Below, one piece after another: positions 54,601 to 64,000 of a stretch of DNA of 64,000 nt. Source of the DNA: Adiantum capillus-veneris (Eukaryota > Streptophyta > Polypodiopsida > Polypodiales > Pteridaceae); the NCBI GenBank assembly GCA_014529385.2, contig CM043971.1, positions 61,478,209 through 61,542,208 on the forward strand, given 5' to 3'. Below the pieces are notes generated by a model. It ran no database searches. It had not been told where the DNA came from and was given only the letters and a program-made list of their open reading frames with translations. Within the stretch, counting starts at the first letter, position 1; the number at the start of each line of letters is the position of its first letter. A program made the position numbers and the translations under genes.

Positions 54601-57600
54601 GGTTTTACATGGGGGTTTGGTTTCAAGTTCCACCACTTGTCCAAGCTAACTCTATTGAATTATAGAGAGAAGCAAAGGTCCACCACTTGTCTAAGCTAGG
54701 CTCCATTGAAACATGGAGAGAAGGATGCTCCATCATTTCTCGAAGCTAACTCTATTGAAACATGGTGGGTTTACGTTTAGGGTCCACCACTTGTCCAAGC
54801 TATTACCGCTAGTAGCATGAGTCGTTTTGTCTCAAGATTCACCACTTTATCACTCTATGTCATTATATTAAGGATATCTGGGTGTTAAGGTCCACCACTT
54901 GTCCAACCTATAAGGCTATATCTTAAAGGTTATTCTTTCTCACGACTTGGAGTGACCATGATAGGTTTTACATGGGGGTTTGGTTCCAAGGTCCACCACT
55001 TGTCCAAGCTAACTCTATTGAAACATAGAGAGAAGCAAAGGTCCACCACTTGTGCAAGCTAGCGTCCATTGAAACATGGAGAGAAGGATGCTCCACCATT
55101 TATCCAAGATAGGCTCCATTGAAACATGAAGAGAAGCAAGGTGCACCATGTCTCCAAGATGCTAGGCTCCATCTAAATACCTTAAACCCACGATATTTTG
55201 TAGATGGGGGGTTTACATTCAAGGTCCACCACTTGTCCAACCTATTATCGCTAGTAGCATGAGTAGTCTGCTCTCAAGATTCACCACTTTTCCACTCTAT
55301 GCCATTATATTAAGAATATCTGGGTGTTAAGGTCCACCACTTGTCCAACCTATAAGGATATATCATTAAGGTTATTCTTTCTCACCACCTCGAGTGAACA
55401 TGATAGGTTTTACATGGGGGTTTGGTTCCAAGGTCCACCACTTGTCCAAGCTAACTCTATTGAAACCTAGAGAGAAAGAAAGGTCCATTACTTGTCCAAG
55501 CGAGGCTCCATTGAAACATGGAGAGAACGATGCTCCACCATTTGTTGAAGCTAAGTCTATTGAAACATGGGGGGTTTACGTTCAAGTTCCACCACTTGTC
55601 CAAGCTATTATCGCTAGTAGCATGAGTGGTTTTGTCTCAAGATTCACCACTTTTTCACTCTATGTCATTATATTAAGAATATTTGGGTGTTAAGTTCCAC
55701 CACTTGTCCAACCTATAAGGCTATATTTTAAAGGTTATTCTTTCTCACCACTTGGAGTGACCATGAGAGGTTTTACATGGGGGTTTGAGTTCCAAGGTCC
55801 ACCACTTGTCCAAGCTAACTCTATGGAAACATAGAGAGAAGCAAAGGTCCACCACTTGTCCAAGCTAGGCTCCATTGAGACATTTAGAAAAGGATGATCC
55901 CCCATTGGTGGAAGATAGGCTCCATCGAAAAATGAAGAGACGCAAGCTGCACCATGTCTCCAAGATGCTATGCTTCATCGAAATACCTTAAACCCAGGAT
56001 ATTTTGTACATGGGGGGTTTACATTCAAGGGCCGATACTTGTCCAAGCTATTATCGCTAGTAGCATGAGTGGCTTTGTCTCAAGATTCACCACTTTTCCA
56101 CTCTATGTCATTATATTGAGAATATGTGGGTGTTAAGGTCCACCACTTGTCCAACCTATAAGTCTATATCTTAAAGGTTATTCTTTCTTACCACTTGGAG
56201 TGACCATGATAGGTTTTATATGGGGGTTTGGTTTCAAGCTCCACCACTTGTCCAAGCTAACTCTATTGAAACAGAGAGAGGAGCAAAGGTCCACCACTTG
56301 TCCAAGCTAAGCTCCATTGAAACATGGAGAGAAGGATGCTCCACCAATTTTCCAAGACAGGCTCCATAGAAACATAATGAGAAGCAAGCTGCACCATGTC
56401 TCCAAGATGCTAGGCTCCATCGAAAAACATTAAACTCACGATATGTCGTAGATGAGGGGTTTACATTCAAGGTCCAACACTTGTCCAAGCTATTATTGGT
56501 AGTAGCCTGAGTGGTTTGGTCTCAAGATTCACCACTTTTACACTCTATGTCATTATATTAAGAATATGTGGGTGTTAAGGTCCACCACTTGTCCAACCTA
56601 TATGGCTACATCTTAAAGGTTATTCTCTTCTTACCACTTGGAGTGACCATGATAGGTTTTACATGGGGGTTTGGTTCAAAGGTGCACCACTTGTCCAAGC
56701 TAACTCTATTGAAACATAGAGAGAAACAAAGGTCCACCACTTGTCCAAGCTAGGCTCCATTGAAACATGGAGAGAAGGATGGTCCACCATTTGTTCAAGA
56801 TAGGCTCCATTGAAATATGACAAGAAGCAAGCTACACCATGTCTCCAAGATGCTAGGCTCCATTGACATACATTAAACCCACGATATTTCGTAGATGAGG
56901 GGTTTACATTCAAGGTTCACCACTTGTCCAAGCTATTATTGCTAGTATCCTGCGTGGTTTGGTCTCAAGATTCACCACTGTTATTAAGAATATGTGGGTG
57001 CTAAGGTCCACCACTTGTCCAACCTATAAGGCTACATCTTCAAGGTTATTCTTTCTTACCACTTGGAGTGACCGTGATAAGTTTTACATGGGGGTTTGGT
57101 TCCAAGGTCCACCACTTGTCCAAGCTAACTCTATTGAAACATAGAGAGAAACAAAGGTCTACCACTTGTCCAAGCTAGGGTCCATTGAAACATGGAGAGA
57201 AGGATGCTCCACCATTTGTCGAAGATAGGCTCCATTGAAACATGACGAGAAGCAAGCTGCACCATGTCTCCAAGATGCTACGCTCCATCGAAATACATTA
57301 AACCCACGATATTTCGTAGATGAGGGGTTTACATTCAAGGTCCACCACTTGTCTAAGCTATTATTGCTAGTAGCCTGAGTGGTTTGGTCTCAAGATTCAC
57401 TATGTTTATTAAGAATATGTGGGTGTTAAGGGCCACCACTTGTCCAACCTATAAGGCTACATCTTAAAGGTTATTCTTTCTTCCCACTTGGAGTGACCAT
57501 GATAGGTTTTACATGGGGGTTTGGTTCCAAGTTCCACCACTTGTCCAAGCTAACTCTATTGAAACATAGAGAGAAACAAAGGTCCACCACGTGTCCAAGC

Positions 57601-59700
57601 TAGGCTCCATTGAAACATGGAGAGAACGATGCTCCACCATTTGTCGAAGCTAAGTCTATTGAAACATGGGGGGTTTACGTTCAAGGTCGACCACTTGTCC
57701 AAGCTATTATCGCTAGTAGCATGAGTGGTTTTATCTCAAGATTCACCACTTTTTCACTGTATGTCATTATATTAAGAATATTTGGGTATTAAGTTCCACC
57801 ACTTGTCCAACCTATAAGGATATATCTTAAAGGTTATTCTTTCTCACCACTTGGAGTGACTATGATAGGTTTTACATGGGGGTTTGGTTCCAAGGTCCAC
57901 CACTTGTCCAAGCTAACTCTATTGAATCATAGAGATCATCAAAGGTCCACCACTTGTCCAAGCTAGGCTCCATTAAAACATGGAGAGAAGGATGCTCCAC
58001 TATTTGTCCAAGATAGACTCCATTGAAACATGAAGAGAAGCAAGTTGCACCATGTCTCCAAGATGCTAGGCTTCATCGAAATACTTTAAACCCACGATAT
58101 TTTGTACATGGGGGGTTTACATTCAAGTACCACCACTTGTCCAAGCTATTATCGCTAGTAGCATGAGTGGTTTTGTCTCAAGATTCACCACTTTTTCACT
58201 CTATGTCATTATATTAAGAATATGTGGGTGTTAAGGTCCACCACTTGTCCAACCTATAGGTCTATATCTTAAAGGTTATTCTCTCTTACCACTTGGAGTG
58301 ACCATGATAGGTTTTACATGGGGATTTGGTTCCAAGGTCCACCACTTGTCCAAGCTAACTCTATTGAAACATAGAGAGAAGCAAAGGTCCACCGCTTGTC
58401 CAAGCTAGGCTCCATTGAAACATGGAGAGAAGGATGGTCCACCATTTGTCCAAGATAGGCTCCATTGAAACATGACGAGAATCAAGCTGCACCATGTCTC
58501 CAAGATGCTAGGCTTCAAAGAAAAACATTAAACCCACGATATGTCGTAGATGAGGGGTTTACATTCAAGGTCCAACACTTGTCCAAGCTATTATTCGTAG
58601 TAGCCTGAGTGGTTTGGTCTCAAGATTGACCACTTTTCCACTCTATGCCATTATATTAAGAATATCTGGGTGTTAAGGTCCACCACTTGTCCAACCTATA
58701 AGGATATATCATTAAGGTTATTCTTTCTCACCACTTGGAGTGACCATGATAGGTTTTACATGGGGGTTTGGTTCCAAGGTCCACCACTTGTCCAAGCTAA
58801 CTCTATTGAAACATAGAGAGAAACAAATGTCCACCACTTGTCCAAGCTAAGCTCCATTGAAACATGGAGAGAACGATGCTCCACCATTTGTCGAAGCTAA
58901 GTCTATTGAAACATGGGGGGTTTACGTTCAAGGTCCACCAGTTGTCCAAGCTATTATCTCTAGTAGCATGAGTGGTTTTGTCTCAAGATTCACCACTTTT
59001 TCACTCTATGTCATTATATTAAGAATATTTGGGTGTTAAGGTCCACCACTTGTCCAACCTATAAAGCTATATCTTAAAGGTTATTCTTTCTCATCACTTG
59101 GAGTGACCATGATAGGTTTTACATGGGGGTTTGGTTCCAAGGTCCACCACTTGAATCATAGAGAGAAGCAAAGGTCCACCACTTGTCCAAGCTAGGCTCC
59201 ATTGAAACATGGAGAGAAGGATGCTCCACCATTTGTCCAAGATAGGCTCCATTGAAACATGAAGAGAAGCAAGCTGCACCATGTCTCCAAGATGCTAGGC
59301 TCCATCAAAATACCTTAAACCCACGATATTTCATAGATGGGTGGATTACTTTCAAGGTCCATCACTTGTCCAAGCTTTTATCGCTAGTAGCATGGTTTGG
59401 TCTCAAGATTCACCAGCTTTCCACTCTATGTCATTACATTAAGAATATCTTGGTGTTAAGGTCCACCACTTGTCCAACCTATAAGGCTATATCTTAAATG
59501 ATATTTTTTCTCACCACTTGGAATGTGCATGATATGTTTTACATGGGGTTTTGCTCCAAGGTCCACCACTTGTCCAAGCTAGATCTATTACATATATATT
59601 ATACATACAATATTCAACTAGATTCCCTACCTATCATGTCCAGTAGCATGGATGCTGTAGCTTTAAGGTCCACCACTTGTCCAACCTATACTCTCCTATG
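51661..59700 (+). repeat. Satellite, right higher-order array (442-bp and 363-bp units)
   Basis: The anchor TAGGTTTTACATGGGGGTTTG recurs at 51691, 52133, 52575, 53017, 53459, 53822, 54156, 54599, 54962, 55404, 55767, 56210, 56653, 57078, 57503, 57866, 58308, 58750, 59113 and 59533. Most spacings are 442-443 or 363 bp, with a few of 334, 420 or 425. A 442-bp unit contains about eight degenerate versions of a roughly 55-bp monomer centred on GGTCCACCACTTGTCCAAG. The 363-bp unit lacks about 79 bp after CCACCATTTGTCGAAG. Every ORF in this span is a repeat artefact. Confidence 0.95.
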
Positions 59701-59719
59701 TAAGGGAGATCTCGCTATA

Positions 59720-59960
59720 AATTCAAAACCTTCCTGCCTAAATTTAAAATTCAAAATCTGATTGCCTAAATTTAAAATATCCCTCCCAAATTTTAAATAT
59801 CCCGCCTAAATTTTAAAATATCCCGCCCAAATTTTAAAATTCAAACTTTTTTATAAAAATTTAAATTTTACCACTTAAATTTAAAATATTCCACGCGAAA
59901 TTGATTTTAAATTCAAGTTTACCACAAAAAGATATCATTATACCACCTAAATTCAAATAT
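59720..59960. repeat. AT-rich minisatellite
   Basis: Variants of CCCGCCTAAATTTTAAAATAT repeat every 20-30 bp. The block ends the higher-order satellite. No coding content. Confidence 0.7.
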
Positions 59961-60720
59961 GCAAACCTCAAATCATTATATTGTACATAAATTCAAACAA
60001 ATTCAAATTAACAAGCCTAAACTGATATTAGTTTGCATAGATATGAATTTATCACACCTAAATTATGTCACCATGTTAGAGAGAGTGGTTAGAGAATTTG
60101 AACAAGGTCCACCACTTGTCCAACCTAGATACCAAGAAGGATTGAGTGTACAAGGTATTATTTGGAGGTCCTTATAGTCTACTGGTCTCAAGGTGCACCA
60201 CTTGTGGTAAGGGTCACCAAAAAGTGTATATATTCATCCAAAGAAATACACGTATTTTTGGTCTACATGTCCTAGTTTCAACCATTTATGTCCATTAGGT
60301 GTATCACTAAACAACACTACTATTTTTGAGAAACAGAAGTTACAATCATATCTACAAATGGATTAGAGGAAAATCAGCTCAGCATACATCCAGAACTCGC
60401 TACAAGAATTGACTTTAACAGATCATGCAAGCAAGTCCTCCATTCAAGTTTACTAGTATTACAATGTGTTAGTTATTTGTGATATTTATGTATGTATATA
60501 TACTATGTGTGCATATCGTAATTAAGTGTAATTGTGTATCTGCATTATGTATGAGTATTACAATGAAATAACACAAATATACATACATACACATAGATAA
60601 CACAGACGCACACATACATGAGCATGTATTTTCAAGAGAGAGATAGCACGATACAGAGATAGATAGATAGAGAGAGAGAGAAATACCTGTTTTCTAGAGA
60701 GAGGAAAGAGAGAAAGATAA
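59961..60720. other. AT-rich spacer, no gene seen
   Basis: It contains one satellite core (about 60105), one core-like CACCACTTGTGG (60197) and short GATA/GAGA microsatellite (60630-60690). Nothing else is recognised. Confidence 0.5.
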
Positions 60721-60985
60721 CAGATTTCACTGTGTTTATGTATGTGGAAGAGAGGAAGACGATGTATGGGAATATGTGCACGTATTTTCAAGAGAGAGAC
60801 AACAAGATAACAGATTTCACTGTGGTTATGTATGTGGAAGTGAGGAAGTCGATGTGTGGGAATATGTGCAGTATTTTCAAGAGAGAGACAACAAGATAAC
60901 AGATTTCACTGTGGTTATGTATGTGGAAGAGAGGAAGACGATGTGTAGGAATATGTGTATGTGTGCGGGGATATTTTTAAACTAC
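60721..60985. repeat. Roughly 90-bp tandem repeat, three copies
   Basis: CAGATTTCACTGTG starts at 60721, 60811 and 60900, each followed by TTATGTATGTGGAAG and GAATATGTG. The 116-residue ORF at 60776-61126 is built from this repeat and is not a gene. Confidence 0.85.
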
Positions 60986-61129
60986 GTATCTTTGTCTTTT
61001 GACGAGAGAGTGTGTGTGCAAGAAGAGTTACAGAGAACCATCTTCTCTATATGGAGAAAGACAAAGAGTGAGAGAGAGAGAAATACCTGTTTTTTCTCTA
61101 TTCGTGAGGTGTGCAATGTCTCCTGAGAA

Positions 61130-61380
61130 GAAGCTATGCCCGATCCTGCCCTTCTGGAAAGCGTTGCGTACGCTGCTGTTTCTTTATCTTGTGCGCGAAC
61201 TTTCAATCCTGTGCGCTCCACCTGTGTGTTGTGTACGATGCCGGGCTTGCTCCTCTACGTGCGCGTATACTCCAACTGTGTGCGATCCGTGTGCGCTTTC
61301 TGTGTGTTTGCTGCTCGCCTGCTTTCTCTGTGTGCGTTGCTCGTGCGCTCTCTCTGTGCCTAATCTTGATAGGGTTTATT
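61130..61380. promoter_or_regulatory. CpG-rich segment, possible promoter or first exon
   Basis: This roughly 250-base segment is much richer in G+C and CpG (repeated GTGCGC, GTGTGCG) than its AT-rich surroundings. It ends in TAGGGTTTA (61369), the telobox found in many plant promoters and 5' untranslated regions. It lies about 2.3 kb upstream of the plus-strand exon at 63656. A link is speculative. Confidence 0.35.
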
Positions 61381-62430
61381 AGAATGCCACGTATGCTACA
61401 AGTCCATGTTTTATCATAGGATTTAAAAAAAAAAAAGCAATATAAAACATTAACCAATTCACATAGCCAAAATTTGCATATTATGTCACCTTTTGCCTCG
61501 TGGAAAACCTAGACTTGTTTTCACATACTCAGGCACTTCAAGCCATAATAAATTTTCATTACTCTTCGGCAACCCTTTTGTTCAAGTCTTTGAAAAAACG
61601 TTGCTTAAGGCCACCCTAAACCATTTTCATTTAGGGGTGTCTAAAACTAGCTTTTTGGCAATTCGAGAAGAAAATGGTCAAAGTTTTATACTTAGTTTTA
61701 ACCACTTGACCAATTCAAATATTGGAAAGCAAGTTCTTGTAATACTTTTCTTTGGACATCACACATTAAAACTAGGTCCCTCACTTGTCCAAGCTATGCT
61801 CTAATACAATAAAGGGCTTTTGGTTTCAATATGCACCACTTTCCCAACCTTGATTCCATTAAAGAAGCTAGCTCTACTTAGACATTTAATAGCAAGGTCC
61901 TATAGCAGTTCACATTGAACATTTTCCATGGCAGCTAGGTCCACCACTTATCTAAGCTATGCTCTAATACAGTAAGGGGGTTTTGGTTTCAAGATCCACC
62001 ACTTGTCCAAACTTGATTTGGGAAGCAAGGTCCTATAATAGTTTGCTTTGGACATTCACCATTACAACTAAGTCCACGACTTCTCCAAGCTATGTTCTAA
62101 TACACTAAGGACGTTTTGGTTTGAAGGAGAACCACTTGTACAACTTTGTTTTTGTAAGTAAGGTCTTTACATAGTTCACCTTGGACCTTGGACATTGGAT
62201 ACTACAACTAAGCCCACCACTTGTCCAAGCTATCCTCTATATATAGCCAAAGGGTTTGGGTTTCAAGATTCACCACTTTTCCAACCTTTCTTTCATTAAA
62301 GAAAGGAGGGGCATTATAACTAGGTCCACCAATTGTCCAAGATATGCTCTGATGTAGAAAGGGGATTTTGGTTTCAATAATCCACCATGTGTTCAACCTT
62401 GCAAGACTCAAGGGATACTTGGACATTGGA
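61381..62430 (+). repeat. Spacer and degenerate satellite
   Basis: 61381-61740 is unique AT-rich sequence. From about 61770 satellite cores appear with spacers related to the 316-bp unit that follows. No credible ORF. Confidence 0.6.
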
Positions 62431-63520
62431 AAGCATAGTCCTATAGTAGTTGATAGGTGGCAGTGGGTATAACAACTAGGTCCAACCTATGCTCTCATAT
62501 AGCAAAGAGGCTTTGGTTTCAAGGTCCACCACTTGTCCAACCTTTCTTCCATTAAAGAAATGAGGGGCTACGTAAACATTGGCAAGCAAGGTAGAAAGGT
62601 CCTAAGGTATTTCACCTTGGATATTGGGCATTATAACTAGGTCCACCACTTGTCCAAGCTATGGTCTGATATAGAAAGGGGATTTTCGTTTCAAGGTCCA
62701 CCACGTGTTCAACCTTGCAAGACTCAAGGGATACTTGGACATTGGAAAGCATAGTCCTATAGTAGTTGATAGGTGGCAGTGGGTATTACAACTAGGTCCA
62801 ACCTATGCTCTCATATAGCAAAGAGGCTTTAGTTTCAAGGTCCACCACTTGTCCAACCTTGCTTCCATTAAAGAAATGAGGGGCTACGTAAACATTGGCA
62901 AGCAAGGTAGAAAGGTCCTAAGGTGTTTCACCTTGGATATTGGGCATTATAACTAGGTCCACCACTTGTCCAAGCTATGGTCTGATATAGAAAGGGGATT
63001 TTCGTTTCAAGGTCCACCACGTGTTCAACCTTGAAAGACTCAAGGGATACTTGGACATTGGAAAGCATAGTCCTATAGTAGTTGATAGGTGGCAGTGGGT
63101 ATTACAACTAGGTCCAACCTATGCTCTCATATATCAAAGAGGCTTTGGTTTCAAGGTCCACCACTTGTCCAACCTTACTTCCATTAAATAAATGAGGGGC
63201 TACGTAAACATTGGCAAGCAAGGTAGCAAGGTCCTAAGGTATTTCACCTTGGATATTGGGCATTATAACTAGGTCCACCACTTGTCCAAGCTATGCTCTG
63301 ATATAGAAAGGGGATTTTCGTTTCAAGGTCCATCACGTGCTCAACCTTGAAAGCCTCAAGGGATACTTGGACATTGGAAAGCATAGTCCTATAGTAGTTG
63401 ATAGGTGGCAGTGGGTATTACAACTAGGTCCACCACTTGTCCAACCTATGCTCTAATATAGCAAGGATGCTTTGGTTTCAAGATCCACCATAATTTCCAA
63501 CCTTGCTTCCATTAATATAG
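62431..63520 (+). repeat. 316-bp tandem repeat, about 3.5 copies
   Basis: AAGCATAGTCCTATAGTAG starts at 62431, 62747, 63063 and 63379, exactly 316 bp apart each time. Copies differ by only a few bases. The last diverges after about 140 bp. Each unit holds several satellite cores, so this is a local higher-order unit distinct from the 442-bp one. Confidence 0.95.
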
Positions 63521-63655
63521 CAAGGAGGATTTGGTCTCAAGGTTCACCACTTGTCCAACCTATGCAAACCTTTTCCATGTTGTAGCATGATTTTTTGTTT
63601 GAAGAGTATTTTTCTATAACTATGGATTTAACAATGTAATCTTTTTCACTTACAG

Positions 63656-64000
63656 GATGGACTTTGAATCTGGTGAGAAAGTACACATGATACTTGACAA
63701 TGAAATTGTTGGTATTGGCTGTGTGTGTAGAACAGATCCAGATTCCACTTGTGGTGGTACAAAGATAGGGCAAGGAAATGTCTCCATACTAGTGGAGGAA
63801 TGCTTGAAGGATGTGGTCCTACCTTTTCCTACAATGGATACTTCATCTCTCCAAGGCTCATTATGGAGTGTTGTTCGATGGTCAAAGCTTCTTTTGCAAT
63901 CTTTTGTATTAAATGGGAACTTAATTGATCCACATGAAAGCTACAATGGTGATGAAGAACATGATCATTCTGATCCTCTAGTTACAGATGCAATACCTAT
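63656..64000 (+). CDS. Exon resembling the C-terminal domain of plant En/Spm-associated proteins, runs off window
   Basis: Acceptor TTTTTCACTTACAG precedes GATGGACTTTGAATC. The frame from ATG 63657 is open for 114 codons to the window edge. It reads GEKVHMILDNEIVGIGCVCR, then DPDSTCGGTKIGQGNVSILVEE, LPFP and SLWSVVRWSKLLL. The pattern (strand with V..G, D...GG..IG...V.V, a P block, then G..V.W....) matches the C-terminal domain (Transposase_23/DUF8039-like) seen in plant CACTA-associated proteins and host relatives. No stops, so it may be a live gene. Upstream exons are not visible. Family assignment is from memory of the pattern. Confidence 0.5.

Noticed and set aside
51661-59700. Dozens of 60-99 residue ORFs on both strands (for example with SIETWGVYVQGPPLVQA or MDKWWTLNVNPP)
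   Set aside because: They are translations of the satellite unit, recur with each unit, have no domain and break whenever the unit drifts.
51120-59700. A CRISPR-like array (short repeat with spacers)
   Set aside because: Spacers are not unique but repeat with a 442/363-bp higher-order period, there are no cas genes, and the context is eukaryotic.
60776-61419. ORFs of 75-127 residues in the 60.8-61.4 kb block
   Set aside because: The first is made of the 90-bp repeat. The others lie in the CpG-rich segment in several overlapping frames with no domain. A real first exon is possible but unsupported.

Overview
This window is nuclear DNA from a plant with a large, repeat-rich genome. The evidence is a stack of plant-type Ty3 (Metaviridae) LTR retrotransposons, one carrying a second RNase H domain as in the Tat lineage, a CACTA-type transposon end, a plant-type CACTA-associated exon at the right edge, and introns with GT..AG borders. 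The LINE ORF1 type and the unusual ParB-like/SET/FCP1-like gene suggest a seed-free plant (fern, lycophyte or bryophyte) rather than a flowering plant, but this is inference. No bacterial-type operon, rRNA, canonical tRNA or CRISPR array was seen.

Left part (1-34 kb) is a retroelement graveyard. Element A (62-9361, minus strand) is a nearly complete Ty3/Tat-like element with LTRs about 99% identical by eye. Only three features interrupt an otherwise continuous gag-pol: a TAG between gag and the zinc knuckle, a 14-bp tandem duplication that shifts frame between RT and RNase H, and a lost zinc-binding His in integrase. A is inserted inside an older Ty3 element, B (1-61 plus 9362 to about 14160, minus). 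A 3'-truncated LINE (15.1-17.4 kb, plus), a tandem array of tRNA-like SINE units (17.7-18.35 kb), long GT/CT/GA microsatellites and a CACTA-type terminus follow. Element D (about 21.1-26.4 kb, plus) is a relative of A that keeps a leader ORF, gag, protease and a 3' LTR but has lost RT, RNase H and integrase. Its 3' LTR abuts element C (26.4-34.1 kb, minus), a decayed relative of B carrying an extra ORF downstream of integrase.

Right part (34-64 kb) is dominated by a satellite built on the core GGTCCACCACTTGTCCAAG. It is organised as higher-order units of 442 and 363 bp (51.3-59.7 kb). The same units lie in opposite orientation at 37.9-42 kb, and an exact 316-bp-period array lies at 62.4-63.5 kb. 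Embedded in the satellite, on the minus strand, is a multi-exon gene (43.2-51.1 kb) whose exons encode, in order, a ParB-like domain, a Rossmann methyltransferase-like region, a SET domain and an FCP1-type phosphatase domain. It carries several in-frame stops and frameshifts, so this copy is probably a pseudogene. An orphan exon for a second FCP1-like domain lies at 36.8-37.6 kb. A plus-strand exon runs off the right edge and resembles the C-terminal domain of plant En/Spm-associated proteins.

The most interesting items are the ParB/methyltransferase/SET/FCP1 gene, the inverted higher-order satellite that fills its introns and flanks, the small ORF conserved upstream of gag in A and D, the extra ORF of element C, and the tandem SINE units with intact Pol III boxes.
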